Shown: positions 1 through 13,500 of the stretch, in pieces
Layout: every line of letters starts with the position of its first letter
How positions within the stretch are numbered: the stretch's first letter is position 1
Source of the DNA: Ciona savignyi
Lineage: Eukaryota > Chordata > Ascidiacea > Phlebobranchia > Cionidae
Assembly: GCA_000149265.1 (NCBI GenBank)
Contig: CH002977.1
Span: 186,876-250,875, forward strand
Direction of reading: 5' to 3'
Length of the DNA stretch: 64,000 nucleotides
Position numbers and translations under genes: made by a program
Notes under the pieces: model-generated
The model's input: the letters and a program-made list of their open reading frames with translations, nothing else
What the model was told of the DNA's origin: nothing
Database searches by the model: none

Positions 1-584
1 TGCATATTTTAGTTCTGTTGGCATTTTGTGCATATTGTGCGGCTCTGGATATTAATTGCATATTATTTCTTTATAAAAAGCCAAATTCAAGAAATAAAAC
101 AACATTAAAAACAAGCGGTGAAGTTTAATTTCATCAATAAGTCAATGGAGAGAGCACCAAAATAAACATATTTTAGTGCTAGTATTTTTACATCATTTGA
201 TTAATGGCAAATTTCCTGCTGAGTTCCCGGTAGTAATATAATAATATCAATTGTTTACAATAAATAAACACTTAAGACATTTGGTTTGATACTAGTAGGC
301 CTATGTAATTTAAGGTGTCATTTAAGCGACTTACAAAGGCAAAGGTTTCAATATCTATCTGAAATAGTCTACTTGTATTGTAGTACGGTGTTACTTTAAT
401 TTGCATGAGTAAAATTCAGCAGTACACAAATAAGCACTTACAAGTTACACTATTTCTCTAAGTAAAAAGGTTGGCAAATATAAAGTTTTATTTATTGGTT
501 ATCTAAGGTCATAACACATTAAATTTTAAAGTTAAGACGACAAAAGGCAGGCCTTCCTCTAACGATCTTGTGTTACTGTCTACT

Positions 585-613
585 GACATCACAATATATA
601 TATATATATATAT
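585..613. repeat. TA dinucleotide microsatellite
   Basis: An alternating ta run. Similar short ta-rich runs occur at about 4084-4098 and 5010-5032. Confidence 0.9.
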
Positions 614-846
614 TAATAACCTAATAAAGCCTGCTATTTAATAGTTGTATGTATACCTTGCATGTTTTGCTAGTATTGTTATATTACAATACAAGTGTTA
701 AAAGATTTAACTAATGTAGCAATGCATGTGACAACGAATAAACTATATTTTTAATGATAATTCAAATATGCAATTTTTAATGTCGTAGCTGTGTTGTGAT
801 TACTGTGACTGTGACTATAAATATATAGTTGCAGCTCTACTTACTA

Positions 847-930
847 CCCTGTTTGTTCCTGGTAATAGAAAATGCCCTGTTTGTTCCTGGTAATAGAAAA
901 TGCCCTGTTTGTTCCTGGTAATAGAAAAAT
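847..930. repeat. Tandem repeat, 3 x 28 bp
   Basis: Three consecutive copies of a 28-bp unit (core ccctgtttgttcctggtaat) lie just downstream of exon 7 of the ABCA gene, in its intron. The copies are almost identical. Confidence 0.9.
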
Positions 931-966
931 GTAGAAACTTAGGCAATCTTAACCTATGTCACCTAC

Positions 967-3871
967 CACAGAGCAAGGTTGTTCAAACCCATCATTTTCA
1001 TTCCTTCTTTGATCTTTTTCTCTTTTTCATTGACAACATACACCAACAGAAATCTTTATTAAAAAAAAAGAAGGTAAGTTTTAAATGCATTTTACAAGCT
1101 AAGTTTTAAATGCATTTTACAAGTTAAGTTTTAAATGCATTTTACAAGTTAAGTTTTAAATGCATTTTACAAGTTAAGTTTTAAATGCATTTTTCAAGTT
1201 AAGTTTTAAAAGCATTTTACAAGTTAAGTTTTAAATGCATTTTACTTACATGAGAAATGGTGAAAAAGCCATGACGAGATAGAATGAAGAAAGAAGTTGA
1301 AAGACGTCTGCATTTGCTATTCCTCCTGATTTTGCCATTCTTTGTACAGTTATATTCGGTAATGAGAAATTGGCATTGTTCAACTAAAAAATACAGAGAA
1401 ACATTGTATATCCATGTCAACTTAGGATTGAGGATAAAGGCTGTTATTACCAGAGATACTTAGATTGATCTATATCATAATCATTTTCTGTCTGGTTGTT
1501 TAAGCGATAATACAAGGACATCGCCTGGAATCAGTGGAATAATGGGTTTTGCTAAAACTGATGTCTTAATCATATTCATTACACTGCAATTTCTAATTCA
1601 CTGGGATAAAATAATATTCCACACATCCTCTCCAATATGGATGATCGATATGAACGCACCAACCTTCATAATCCCAGCATCCAACAGAGCTTGGAGCGGA
1701 GTAAAACCGGAAGAGAGGTATTGCTCAGCTGGACATCGGGTTCCCAATCGACAGTTTGCTAAAATTTGTAAATTCATTATTAAACCAATACCTCAAGGGA
1801 TGAAACTACTAACTTCAACTTCAGCCAAAAGGTTAAATTATCCAAAACTTAAATAATTTTTTTTTAATTTTTCAGAATACTGAAGCTTAAATCTTGTGTC
1901 AGTCATGAGTCAATTTTGATTGTTATAAATATATATTAGCATGATCTAATAATCAGAACCTCAGTGATAAAATGTGCTACAGAAACAATTTCAAAGATTA
2001 TAACTTAATGGTAAAGGAACAAAACACAGTGCGTTTAATTCCATTTTGTATGACAACTTTATTAATACATTCAGAAAAAAAACAATTGACAAAGAGATAA
2101 ACCACAAAAATTGGTACAAAAATTTACGGGTTAATGTAATTAAGGAATCAAAATTACTTGGCGATGTGTCGTAAGGATTGGAGGACGGCAGGGAAGTGTA
2201 TGGGAATCTAATCATATAACTCTGTATGGAACTTGAATTCGGAAAGTAAATTCCAATTGGATTTAGAAAGGTGGTATTTATATACGCTGCTTCCATTTCA
2301 GCCTGGATAAATAAAATGGTAGAAGAAATAAAATTTATCAGAATTGGTTAATTTTATTCTCTAAATCAGTGTGGTCCAACTTACGGGCCATTTCACAACA
2401 ACGTGACAGCTTGCGGGGTACTTCAAGCAAAATGATCAGAAAAACAACAGCCTAACCATGTTGCCATCATTTGACTATTTTACTGCAAACATTGCTACAT
2501 TCTTCTACAGCCCTACACCATACTATGAACATATACTTCACCAGCGAGAAGCTATCATTCAATAAACATTTGTGTGGTGTAATAATGAATTCTAACAGTC
2601 GTATTAAATTTTACATAAAGTCATAAGCTTGATTTTTAAACGAGTCTTGCAACTATTTAAAGATGCTATACCTGTTATAAATAAAATTACTGACTGTAAC
2701 AAAAATATAAATTAAATCAATACTGTGAAACATGCGCCTGCAGTTGGACCACGCTGATATAAAAAAAAATTCCTTGGCTGCTTTAATAAAAAGCAAAACA
2801 AGCAGGGATACAAGATACAATAATTTCAGCTCACCTTTGAGTTGAAGTAAGCGATGTTTATATTAGGTGACAAGATGCTGAAGTTTGCAATGGTTTTCAT
2901 CAAACTAAAAGTATTTTAAATAAATATTTAGTGCAGTGTCCGCCCCTTAATTAAAAAGCAATGTACTTCTTAATAAATGTGCGACTTATATTCTATCTCC
3001 ATTTGTGCAACACATAACCAAACATCCAAACAGTGCAATAATAAATGTAGTAATTTCCTTTAGTGTGAATAAACTTTGACGATAGTTGTTGGAACAACTA
3101 GAGGCTTTGTGCCCATTAGTGCATTTCGCACCAATGAATAAGATTATATTTTTTTTCTAATAATCGCACAGTTTCCCATTAAATTCAACCAGCTCAATGT
3201 TGTTTCCTACAGACACCCACAAGCATAACTCATATTTTGTTGGTCAAAGTAAGCAAACATTCGAGTAGTCGCAGCTTTGCAAACAAACAAACCCTTACTT
3301 AGTAGCTTCGGGAAATTGAGGAGCAATATACAGATGAGTAAGATTTTGAATCGGATTAAGATCATTGGAGAACAGACTTGATTGATTTCCTTTTGACATT
3401 TCCGGATAGCTTTGAGGTTTGAATGCAACCAACTTTAGTACCACCAACAAAACGACAAAGTATATTGGCATGATAACTTCCTGAAATGACATACAAAATG
3501 ACTTAAAAAAAGAGATTGTTACTTTATAACACAGAGTCAAACTGAAGATGAATCTGATGAGTGTGACAATGAAAATAATAAATTTGTCTTATTTATAATA
3601 ATATTAATCTGCTGACACTAGAAGAAAATAATACTTTTTGACTTGGATTTCTTAGGTTATTAAAAAAAAGAAGAGAGACAAGAAATGTATCATCTCTCCT
3701 TAAAGATGTCAAGTGGTAATGTGGATCTTCAATTTACCTATGTCTCTTACACAAAACATCACATAAACAATATGAATACAAACCCACCTGAAATGTTTCT
3801 GATTTTCTCTGCCTTTTTACATAGTAAATGCGGATGAGTAGTGCCTTTACTTGTTTAAATAGCAAAGACAT
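967..3871 (-). CDS. ABCA-family ABC transporter, N-terminal part (3' end outside window)
   Basis: Seven exons on the minus strand: 3871-3788, 3480-3299, 2904-2835, 2302-2128, 1758-1664, 1383-1250 and 1053-967. All junctions are GT-AG and phases match, giving about 275 residues. ABCA proteins are full-size transporters that move phospholipids or sterols across membranes. The start (MSLLFKQVKALLIRIYY) is the usual short basic cytosolic lead. It is followed by a first membrane helix at residues ~30-48 (IMPIYFVVLLVVLKLVAF). A large extracytosolic domain follows, with the family motifs YMIRFPY (exon 4) and YLSSGFTPLQALLDA (exon 5). A second helix (YLVMAFSPF) comes next, then the cytosolic signature NEKEKKIKEGMKMMGL (exon 7). 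Wording is closest to what I recall of ABCA3/ABCA5-type proteins; the subfamily is not settled. The nucleotide-binding domains are not in the window. The donor at 2128 is the least certain border. Confidence 0.85.
1075..1249. repeat. Tandem repeat, 7 x 25 bp, filling an ABCA intron
   Basis: About seven copies of a 25-bp unit (core taagttttaaatgcatttta) run from 1075 up to the splice donor of ABCA exon 6 (minus strand, exon end 1250). The intron is only 196 bp (1054-1249), so the array makes up most of it. Confidence 0.92.
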
Positions 3872-4919
3872 CCTGAATCCTTCGTAGCTTTTCTTTTTTA
3901 GAGAAAGTAGATTATAATTTATAGTAACATACCCAGTGCCTTTTAATGGGATTTGTCACTGCAAACAAAAATGGAACATGAAAGTAAAAATACCAAAATT
4001 TTAACAGAAAATTTAGCTACAGACTTGGATTAGCTGCCAAATATTGCAGAAATAAACAAATAAACCAGCTGTACCATTAAACTTATATATATATATTTGG
4101 TTACCAAGATACTATACGATAGTAGATAACTATATAATCAAAGAAACATGTATAACTAAATATACCAGTACTGCCACAGCTTTGTATCTACACCAATATC
4201 TGTATTATATTCTACCGCTAAGTTAGCTAAGATTCATAAATTAATTGCTGTTATCTTGTAAAACCCAGATAAGTAGGCAATGAGACCAGTTCAGTTAAAC
4301 CTAGGATTTTACAGATGCATCCTTTGCTTTTAAATAAAAAAAGTAAGTTAGTTTATCTTACTGATTTTTTTTTTAAATTTAGCAATATATTAATTTGTTT
4401 CACCTCAACAGTGTGTGAAACACAATCACTATGGAACAAGTTGTTAATAGAATAGCCAGTAGTCATTGCCGTTTAATCAATGCAATGTTGGCTTTACAGT
4501 TCCTTTCCACAAACTTAAATCGTCAAGGTATAATTGATGTAGTATTACCCATAAGACCATTTTAATGTAGTAGTTCTGATAACCATTATACAAAACACAT
4601 TGTATAAAGCCAGACAGATTATGACGTTGGTCATAAGGTATTATAACAAACTGGTGTTCTAATGCTCTTGACCCACCCAAGTAAAAATTAATATCTCATT
4701 CTATATAACTGTGGATTGAAAAGTAACTACTATATTTTTAACCAATTTAATGGGTGTGTCATTTGTATACTGGAGGGTGAGAAAATGATACCAGTACTGT
4801 CTGATAACTTAAGCACACATTCTAGTTGGCAAAGCTATTGCAATGCGCTGTATAATATTAAGACATTGCTGCTGAGTTACTTTAACTCATTATTACTATG
4901 GGTTTAATTCATAAAGATT

Positions 4920-5005
4920 GTATGCTCAGTTTCTTGCTCAAGGGCACAACCGCCTTGGTAACTACCAGTGTCACACAGCCTTTGGGTTGAAAGGCTCGCT
5001 CGAAC
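4920..5005 (-). repeat. SINE fragment (tRNA-related family)
   Basis: Diverged 5' part in minus orientation, recognised by the shared words ttgctcaagggcacaaccg and ctttgggttgaaaggc seen in the better copies of this family. Confidence 0.5.
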
Positions 5006-5571
5006 AAACTATATATATGTATATATATATATACCCATAGCGGTCTCTGTTAATTAACTTGGATACATAGTAAACATTCTTTAGCGTAAATGAATTGCCG
5101 GCACGTGCGCTAGTACTTAAACGTTTATACCGAATTACCTTTCTCTTTACTTACTCTTTTGACCTTCTGTGGGACTTTTATTTTGTTGTTGTTTGTAGTC
5201 ACATGAATATCACGAGACACGCGAAGAAGGTCTCTCTTTTTTCTATTTGGACGGAGCACGTGAGAACTGTGAGACGATACCATGAAAACAACTGTACAAC
5301 GGTGGGAATTAACACGCAAGTTGTACTTTGTAGTTTTATGGCAAATTATTGTGGTGGAAAGTAAAATATATATTTAGTTAACCTCTGCCCTAGTCCGCCC
5401 GCTCAGCAAGTTACTTAATATGTTACTTTTTAACCGAAAGGTTGTTTTTATGATCACACAGCCACTTGCTAGCTGGTTGTGTCGCTGGGTTAAATACTTA
5501 TGGATTGTAACTTTATATATGCAACAGACGGCAACAGCTTCTGCAGACTATAAGCTTAACAATGTAAAAAT

Positions 5572-5700
5572 CCTTCACTAAGGTTTCCCGTCTAACTGCC
5601 TTGCCCAAAGACACAACCGACTACCTAGCGACCAGTTTCAAACCTGTAACTCTTCGGCTGAAAGGCGACGCAGTAAACCACCACACTAATCTGTTGGACT
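5572..5700 (-). repeat. SINE fragment, tRNA-like 5' half
   Basis: Minus-orientation copy of the tRNA-like head and following segment. Its words cttgcccaaagacacaaccg, gcgaccagtttcaaacctg and ggctgaaaggcgacgc match, in reverse complement, the full copy at 40543-40834. Confidence 0.75.
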
Positions 5701-6138
5701 CTGTTATATAGGACATATTAGGTATTTTAAATATGTAGAATTTACTCATTACAAAAAGTCACATGTTATGTTTTGCCATCGGCCAAAACGAACGTTTTTC
5801 TTCTCTGTAGTCACGTGATGGTTAATAAAAGGTCACAAGACAAAAACCAAGTAAACTATGCACACGTGATTTTGCATCGTGATGACAACCGTGACGTTCA
5901 TGGAAAGAACCGGCACTGACGTACGCCAAATATTTCTGAGTTTACGTTACAGATCCCAGCTTAAATTTAAAGTTGTGAATAAATCTAAGACTTCCCGTAT
6001 TTTCAGTGACAGTCGTTTTCGTGAAGCCATATGGCTGTATTTTCAGTGACACGTATTTTCGTGAAGCCAGTTTGCACTGGAGAGATGGACAATGTCAGCC
6101 AAAGATTGAGGGATGGTAAATGATTCATGTTTAACCCC

Positions 6139-6304
6139 GGTTCTACTAAATTAAAGGAACATGTGTAGGCCTATCATATACAACACACTGCAATATCACC
6201 GGTAATTCGACAGTGGGCGCAAGGTTATCTGACGATTGCCCGTGTGTTAACCCCTTTGGTTTTCCTATTCATGGGGATGAACATGAATATCCTATCCTAT
6301 CCTA
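6139..6304 (+). repeat. SINE fragment, 3' half with TATCC-repeat tail
   Basis: The 3' body (caacacactgcaatatcacc, gattgcccgtgtgttaaccc) ends in the family's tail of repeated tatcc units at about 6287-6304. The tRNA-like head is missing, as expected of a 5'-truncated insertion. Confidence 0.8.
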
Positions 6305-6410
6305 CCTGTAAAAAATCAATGTCGGTTTACTTCCGACGGCGCAACCGCGCTTGGGTTCAATTTTGTGTGGATGCAATTTTGGGTGTGTTCATTCCCATGT
6401 AGGTTCATTA

Positions 6411-6700
6411 TAGGATAGGATGGGATAGGATTGTCATGTTCTCCCCGTAAATGGAAAAGCGCAAGGGACGTAACATATACGGGAAACCGTCAGATTATCT
6501 TGCGCCCATCATCGAGTAACTGGAACTTTTGCAGTGTATTGTGTATAATTGAGATATTTCTTAAATTAAGCAAAAGCCAATATTCCACTGGGTTTAGAAA
6601 ATGTCCGCTTAGTGCCTTGTCCAAGGATACAACCGACCGGCTCGCGACCAGTTTCGAACTTGAAAACCCTCCGATTGAACGTCGATGGACTATCGATTTG
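6411..6700 (-). repeat. Near full-length SINE in minus orientation
   Basis: Begins with the reverse complement of the tatcc-repeat tail (taggataggatgggatagga) and runs through the 3' body to the tRNA-like head near 6700. It is diverged from the consensus copies at 23295 and 40543. Confidence 0.75.
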
Positions 6701-6739
6701 TTAAATAAAATTGAGTCGTTTCTTTAGTTGTAATATAGA

Positions 6740-6860
6740 ACCCAATAATCCTATTGGTTTCAGGCAATGTCCGTCAAGTGCCTTGCCAAAACCGACCTGC
6801 TAGCGACTAGTTTGCAACTCTCTGACTGAAAGGCGATCCACTAAACCAACCAAGCTAATT
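6740..6860 (-). repeat. SINE fragment, tRNA-like 5' half
   Basis: A second minus-orientation 5' piece lies directly beside the previous element, recognised by aatgtccgtcaagtgccttg, gcgactagtttgcaactc and ctgaaaggcgatcc. Confidence 0.7.
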
Positions 6861-7507
6861 TAAATTTCTGGTGAATAACAATACCGATTGCGTGATTTAT
6901 CTTGTTTGTTTCTTAAGATTTAACTTGTTTGGAAAGATTGATCAATTAGAGGTTATATCTTGCTCTGCAGATTCTGCTCGATATGGCGATGTTTAAGTCT
7001 TGTGCACCATACAACCTGTACATATTCTTAGAAAGATGCGACACCAAATCCTTTTCTTGCTGATCAATATGCAGTTGTCCAATAGACCTGATAGGATTTT
7101 TCTACGGCGTTTACCCAATGGGGATAAAACACGAATATCCTAATTGTATCTACATCACGATGTGTGAACAGGCTTTATAAGGAAGTAACACATTTAAACG
7201 TATTAACAGGTGAATTATTTTATTAAGTATATTTAAATTCTTTATATTTAAAATATTTTTGTTTGAGGTAATAAAATATGCACTTAAAATAAATACAATA
7301 ATGATTTTCTAATTCTACCTGCACGACATAGGTTAAAGCATTTTTGCCATCTGGTTGAATTGAATTGATTTACTTAATAATGTAATAGCTCATGTACGTG
7401 AGTATCAAATCACTTACCGCAAGTTGGTTTTCTACATGCCTTTGCGTTCAGTTGTCTGCGTGTTTTGTGAAGTAACTTAACACTGTCACAATAAAAGAGG
7501 TGTAAAA

Positions 7508-10500
7508 ATGTTTACTTCAATAAAGAAGTGGGTGAAAAATGAAGACAACCCTCCATCAAGAGGAGCAACTTCCGTTTCCGGAATGCAAACAATGCGATCT
7601 GATTTGCAGAGGAAATTTGCCAAAGGAGTACAATACAATTGTGAGTTAAAACACTGATTATGGCAGATTATCTATATACATAATAGTTTACTAAAATGAA
7701 GATTGGAGGGTTATGTATAGATTTACAGCTGGGGTTAAACTTAGCATTAGTTCTGGGATTGAGATTAGTGCTTGGGGCAGGGTTAGAATAAGTTATTATA
7801 CTTTGTTTGCTCAGTTTTCTTTTATCCCCATTTACCTTATTTTAATGTTGCCCCATGGAAAATGGTAAATTAACTACTAGTAGGCCGTTATGAAAAGTCT
7901 CATGTTTACCCATGTGAAATTTTTCATGGCTTTTAAAGCATAAATATATTTTTTTGCTATAAATATGGCTTATTTTTTTTTCTAAACATCAAAGTGACTT
8001 AATTACAAATCACTCCCAGCATGAATTAAACTTTTAGTGTAAATTGTTTGAATGTATGAATTGTGTACCTGTCTCCAGATAGTTTTTTGCCCATACCTTT
8101 TCCATACTTATCCTGGTAAAAATACATGGAGTATTTACGCTAAACCATGGTGTATACATGACATTTTAGTGCCAGCATCTATTAAATAAAAGATATAACA
8201 CAAAACTTAAAAGTAATTAAACATCTGACTGAAAAACAAAAAAGCAACACAATCACACATATGTTTTCACTGACTCATACATATGGTGTTGTTAAAAACT
8301 ACCATGGTTTTTTAAATGGCTTGTCACTTAGTCAAAAAATTATGGCATCTGTTTGCACTGTTAGTAAATATTTGAGAAAATTGACCTACATCTTAAAAAT
8401 AACAAAGTCTTAATTGCTTGCAAAATATTAGAATGCATTGTTGCAGAAGATGTTTAAAAAAATGGCTGTGCTTTCAGACTCTGTCATACCTATGTATTTT
8501 ATCCATATAAACAACAATAATAATATCCTATCCTAATAACCAGGCTGCTAACTGAATCCTGAAATGTTTAAATATGCCATCCATACATTAATAATATGTG
8601 TGGTAAGTTTTTTACAAATGAACATACCAGTACCAAGATATGTCACCAGTCACCAAATTTGTTTGTGTGTGTGTGCAAGATAGAAAATAGTCATCAATAG
8701 TTTTTCAGACTGTTTTAAATAAACATGCCAACAATTTTTACATTTTCCAGTGAAAATAATTATTCGTGGTGACCGAAACACTGGCAAAACTTGTCTGTGG
8801 CATCGACTGCAAGGTCACAAATTTTTGGAAGAATATGTGCCTACTCCTGAGATACAGGCTGCATCTATACATTGGAATTATAAGGGTAGGACTCTTAATA
8901 AAAACAGTTTTGAAAAGAAAAATTTTACTGAATTGTTGTTTTCTTGTTTTAGCTACTGACGATGTTGTCAAAGTAGATGTGTGGGATGTTGTTGATCAAG
9001 GTGAGAACTTTTGTTGTTAGCTTAAATAAAAAAGAATCAACTAACTGAGCGCACTCATCAAGGATGATGTTAATTTAAAATGCATGTGTGTATAGAAAGC
9101 TTAATTTATATATTTTTAACGACTACTTAAACGTACCCCAAAATCCATATTTGTGGTTTTGTATAATAACTAGTCCTTGCTGCAAACTAGTCAGCTCTAA
9201 AGTTTACTGCTTTAACATAGTCATTGCTGTACGAAATTGAGATTAAAAAGGGAGGGAGATTAGGGGTGTGAAAAATTAATGATTAACCATGGTTAACCGT
9301 TTCTATGGTTAACCGTCACGTCAAATTTTAACCGTTTTTTAACAACTCTTTTTTTTAAACTCTTATCTGTTCGTTGGTAGGTAAAACGCACTCTTTTCTG
9401 ACATGAAATACCTGTCTGACAACTGTAGTTTGCTTTAATTCTATGCATAGAGGTGGGCGTAATTACGAATTTACGTTCAGTTACGTAATTAGTTAATTAC
9501 GGACATCGGAATTGCGTTACGGACGTCAAATCGAAATTACGTAATTACGGATTTCTCCGTAATTATTCAAACGGGATATGCACGTCATTGTAAATATACT
9601 TTCTGAGCAATTCCTTGTTTTAGTCTTAGCAAATTAATTTTGTTTGTTCATTGTTGTTCGAGTAAAATAGTTCGAACCCCCGATAGAAATAATCACAATC
9701 CCGGTAAATACATGCGATCTTGGATTCGCGCCAATCAGCGCGGCAAGATAAAAGGAAACGCCGCAACGATCTGCGGCTTGTTTACTCGCCGAATGCTATG
9801 TATCGCCTACGGCTGCCCGACCTATAACTTTCTTTGCCAAAAACGGTGCCGATTTGACAATGCATAAAGAAAATCGGTTAACGGTTAACCGATTATTGTT
9901 ACATCAGTTAACCGTTTTAAAAATTAACCGTTAATTCGCAGCCCTAAGGGAGATACAACAAAGAGTGTGATTCTAACCAGTGAAATAGTTTAGTGGCGAA
10001 TATGCTGACAATGTAATTATCATTTAATGAAAATCGTCCCTCCCTCACTTTTTTAATCTTAATATCCTAAAGCAAGAAATATGTTATAGCAGTAAACTTT
10101 AAAGATTGTCAAAGATGTCTGGTGTGTCCAGACTTCAAACTTTGTATCATAACTAACTCTTTAGCCAATGAAAAATTTAGGGTTAGGAAAGAAAATGTAT
10201 GTAATCTTAAATAAATTAGACTGTCCTGTATTTTACCAGGTTAGTAATATCAAAATTGGATTGCATTAAACTGCCTGTAATAATTGTGCTAATGCAATTT
10301 CGCTAATGTGTACGTAGTAGTACTGGTTCGAGGTTGTATTTTTTGCGGATAACCGTATGGTATAGCTGCTGTTGAAATAATCTATTTTAGCTATACATAA
10401 AAAAAAACTCTTAAAATGGTGTGAAATTTTCTGGTGTTTTTGTCATTTTTTAAAACATGCCAAATGATGTGTTAAAATTAACAGATGAATACCAGAAAGA

Positions 10501-13500
10501 TATTAAAATTGTATTCCTACACCAGGTAAACCAAAGAAGCCCAAGGAGACGCTAAAACTGGATCATAAAGATGACGAAGATGATGAACTACAACTTGATG
10601 CGAGTTTCCTAGACGTGTACAAAGGAGCACACGCTGTTATTATGGTTTTTGATATCACCAAAAAATGGACGTTTAATTATATTGAACGAGAGCTTCCAAA
10701 GGTAAATGACTATGGTGTAGCAGGGTTCGAATTAAGAGAAGCGCAATCGCAAACCGTTTTTAAAGTTCGCGAAGTGCAAAATTTAACAAAATCTCGAAAA
10801 TATAAATTACTGTTACTGATTTCGCGCACTTTTAATAATAAATCATCTACATGTTAATATAACATCTTTTGCCTTCAGCATAACATTTAACAATGACATT
10901 ACTATTACATTTATTTAGCATGCCTTTTCTTTGCATTATTGACGTATAATAAGCATTTCTATCACAACGCAACAGTAGCCATTATGCGTTAATATACACA
11001 AAGATTCCTTTATTTATGATTGGCGGAGATGCAACACACCCATATTTATAAAGGTTATATGGTTTTTACCGGGTAAGATTACTCGTTTCTAAGGCTTCGT
11101 TTCGTCGATATTCGTCGTATCCTACACACATTTAACTTACGATACGTTAATTGCAGTTTATCATTACAACTAAATAAAGGTACTGTTTGCTTAATGAATT
11201 ATCTTTCTGGTTTAACGATTAGTTTGAGAGGTTCTGAAATCGCATTCTAAGGCAATTTAACACAGCCAATGCGCGAAAACGATTTTCTCCTAACCCACGC
11301 ATTTCGCGAATCGTTTTAAAACCATTAATTCCAACCCTGAAGTAGGGTGAATAGTGTGATTAATATTATAATGGTATCACGATTTTATGTTAATAATACA
11401 TATGTAAACTAGATTTTAGTTCTAAGTATGTGCTGTGCATGATATTAAAGTAAAGAATTTACGGTATGTTTTATCTAGAAATGAAAGTATTGATCACTGA
11501 TTAATTGTACTTAAATATATTTAATCCTACACTGTGCAACAGTCCAAAGAATTCCAATTTTACCACCTAGACAATAATGCATAATTACATAGACTTAAAT
11601 CAGCCACACCGTGCTGTAGTATTGAGATATATATTGCATGCAGAGGTTAAGGAATTACCAGTATTTAGGGATGCACAAACTAGAATATCGAATCTTCCGG
11701 ATTCGAATCCTACGGGATTCGAATCCAAATATTACGTTTATTTCGAATATTTGGATTCGAAATAAAATACATTGCACATTAAGAAACTATAATTGCATGG
11801 AGTTTCTTTTTATTTCCATTGTACATATTGCAGCAGCGTTGATTACAATGGATATTATAAGCATGGGCGCCGACATCCGCCGTTGCGGCGCAACGTTGTA
11901 AATTCGCCGCAATGTCTGTTTTATAATTACGCAAAAAATTCCCTGCGCATTTAAATAATTATCACATTAAATCGTCTAACCGCAGCGCCGCTTTTCCAGC
12001 GGTGTTTATTGCTTTGATCGGCGGTTTGACCTAGGGTTACGTTGACCTAGATTCAATACAGGACCACTGACGCACTCCCGTTTCCCCCCGTGTTCTTCCC
12101 ATTACTAAGTATTAGCTAGAGAGAACAGTAGGCTAACATCGGTTAACGGTTAACGTTTTTTTTCTTTGATCAGTTAACCGTTATAAGAATCTGGGTTCTT
12201 GCACAGCCCTCGCAGACACATAAATATTTGGTATATTCTTTCCGTATTGTTGACGCTGAGCTGCGTATTAACGACCATGCAATATTTCAGCGGGGGAAGT
12301 AGTTAAACACTTAAACTCCTGGCTTAATCTTTTAGCTTTGTAAATCGTTAGTATCATAGTTCTATCCGAGTAAGTTCGAGGCATAGGGTCGATTGTGACG
12401 TCATAAAATTTCGCGCAACGGTACCATTTTACTGAAGTCGCCGCCTATGATTATAAGTATGTAATCACTCTGGCCATAGAGGTAGTCAGCGGCAGCAGAA
12501 TTTTTTGACGATCTTGAACTCGAGTTTGCTTTTTAATATAGAATAGGATTCGATATTCTGGATTCGAAATAACTATTCTAGAATACCAAGATATTCTAGT
12601 TTGTGCATCCCTACCAGTATTATAAAATCTCACTCGCTTGGCCGTTTTTTGTAAATAGGGTGCTATCATACCAGTATTTTGATCTACTTTACACAAGCGT
12701 TGTTCACCATCAAAACTATAGGGTCAGAGCTAGTGTATGGCCAATGTGAATAATGTTCAGTGTTGGGATTAAAAAACGCTATTCACAACAATAATGACTG
12801 TTTATTGTACACACACACCCAATAACAAAATATCCATGTTGACCATGTACACCTCACACTTATGTCATGTTTTAGCTGTCTTTAAAAAATTATGTTGATT
12901 GCTTTGCAGGTTCCACCTCACATCCCCGTTCTAATCCTTGGAAACCATAGAGACATGGGTGACCATCGCGTCATATCTTTTGATGAAATTGAGGCTTTGA
13001 CCGAAAGTATAGAAAGGTATTCATTCATTAATAATTAATCAATGAAATATTACATATAAATTTAAAATTAAGGACGTGGTTAGAAAGATTGATTATAGTT
13101 TTTATATGACTAAAAATACAACGATATTGTGCATGTAAAACTAACTCATGTATATTCTTATAAAGGTTGTGTACTTGTGTACACTAATTAACATTTCATT
13201 ACCATTCTGTCTGACATACCTTATAATTTAATTTCTATTGTTACATTAAGTGCATAAATCAAAACTTTTAAGTTTGCATAAAACTCAAATTCTTTGTGCA
13301 CTGAGTAAATCTTTATAATATTTTCTTGTTACTGCAGCACAGATGGCTCAAGTTGCATACAACATTTAAATTGCATTTCATTTGATTACCCAACAAACTA
13401 TTTAATATTTGCATTAACAAAATCAATATTATGATCATGCATACAATGTTTTGACTACTAACCAGCACGGCTAAGATTTTTAGTTTTATTAACATCCAAA

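Larger units (their letters stand above)
3872..7507. other. Divergent intergenic region between ABCA and RABL6
   Basis: There is no supported coding exon. The region must hold the promoters of the minus-strand ABCA gene and the plus-strand RABL6 gene, but no clear core promoter motif was recognised. It contains ta-rich microsatellites and at least five pieces of a tRNA-derived SINE family, listed separately. Short open frames here lie largely in SINE sequence. Confidence 0.7.

Noticed and set aside
1542..1856. 104-residue open frame on the plus strand
   Set aside because: It is antisense to ABCA exon 5 (1758-1664), which matches the family in the minus frame.
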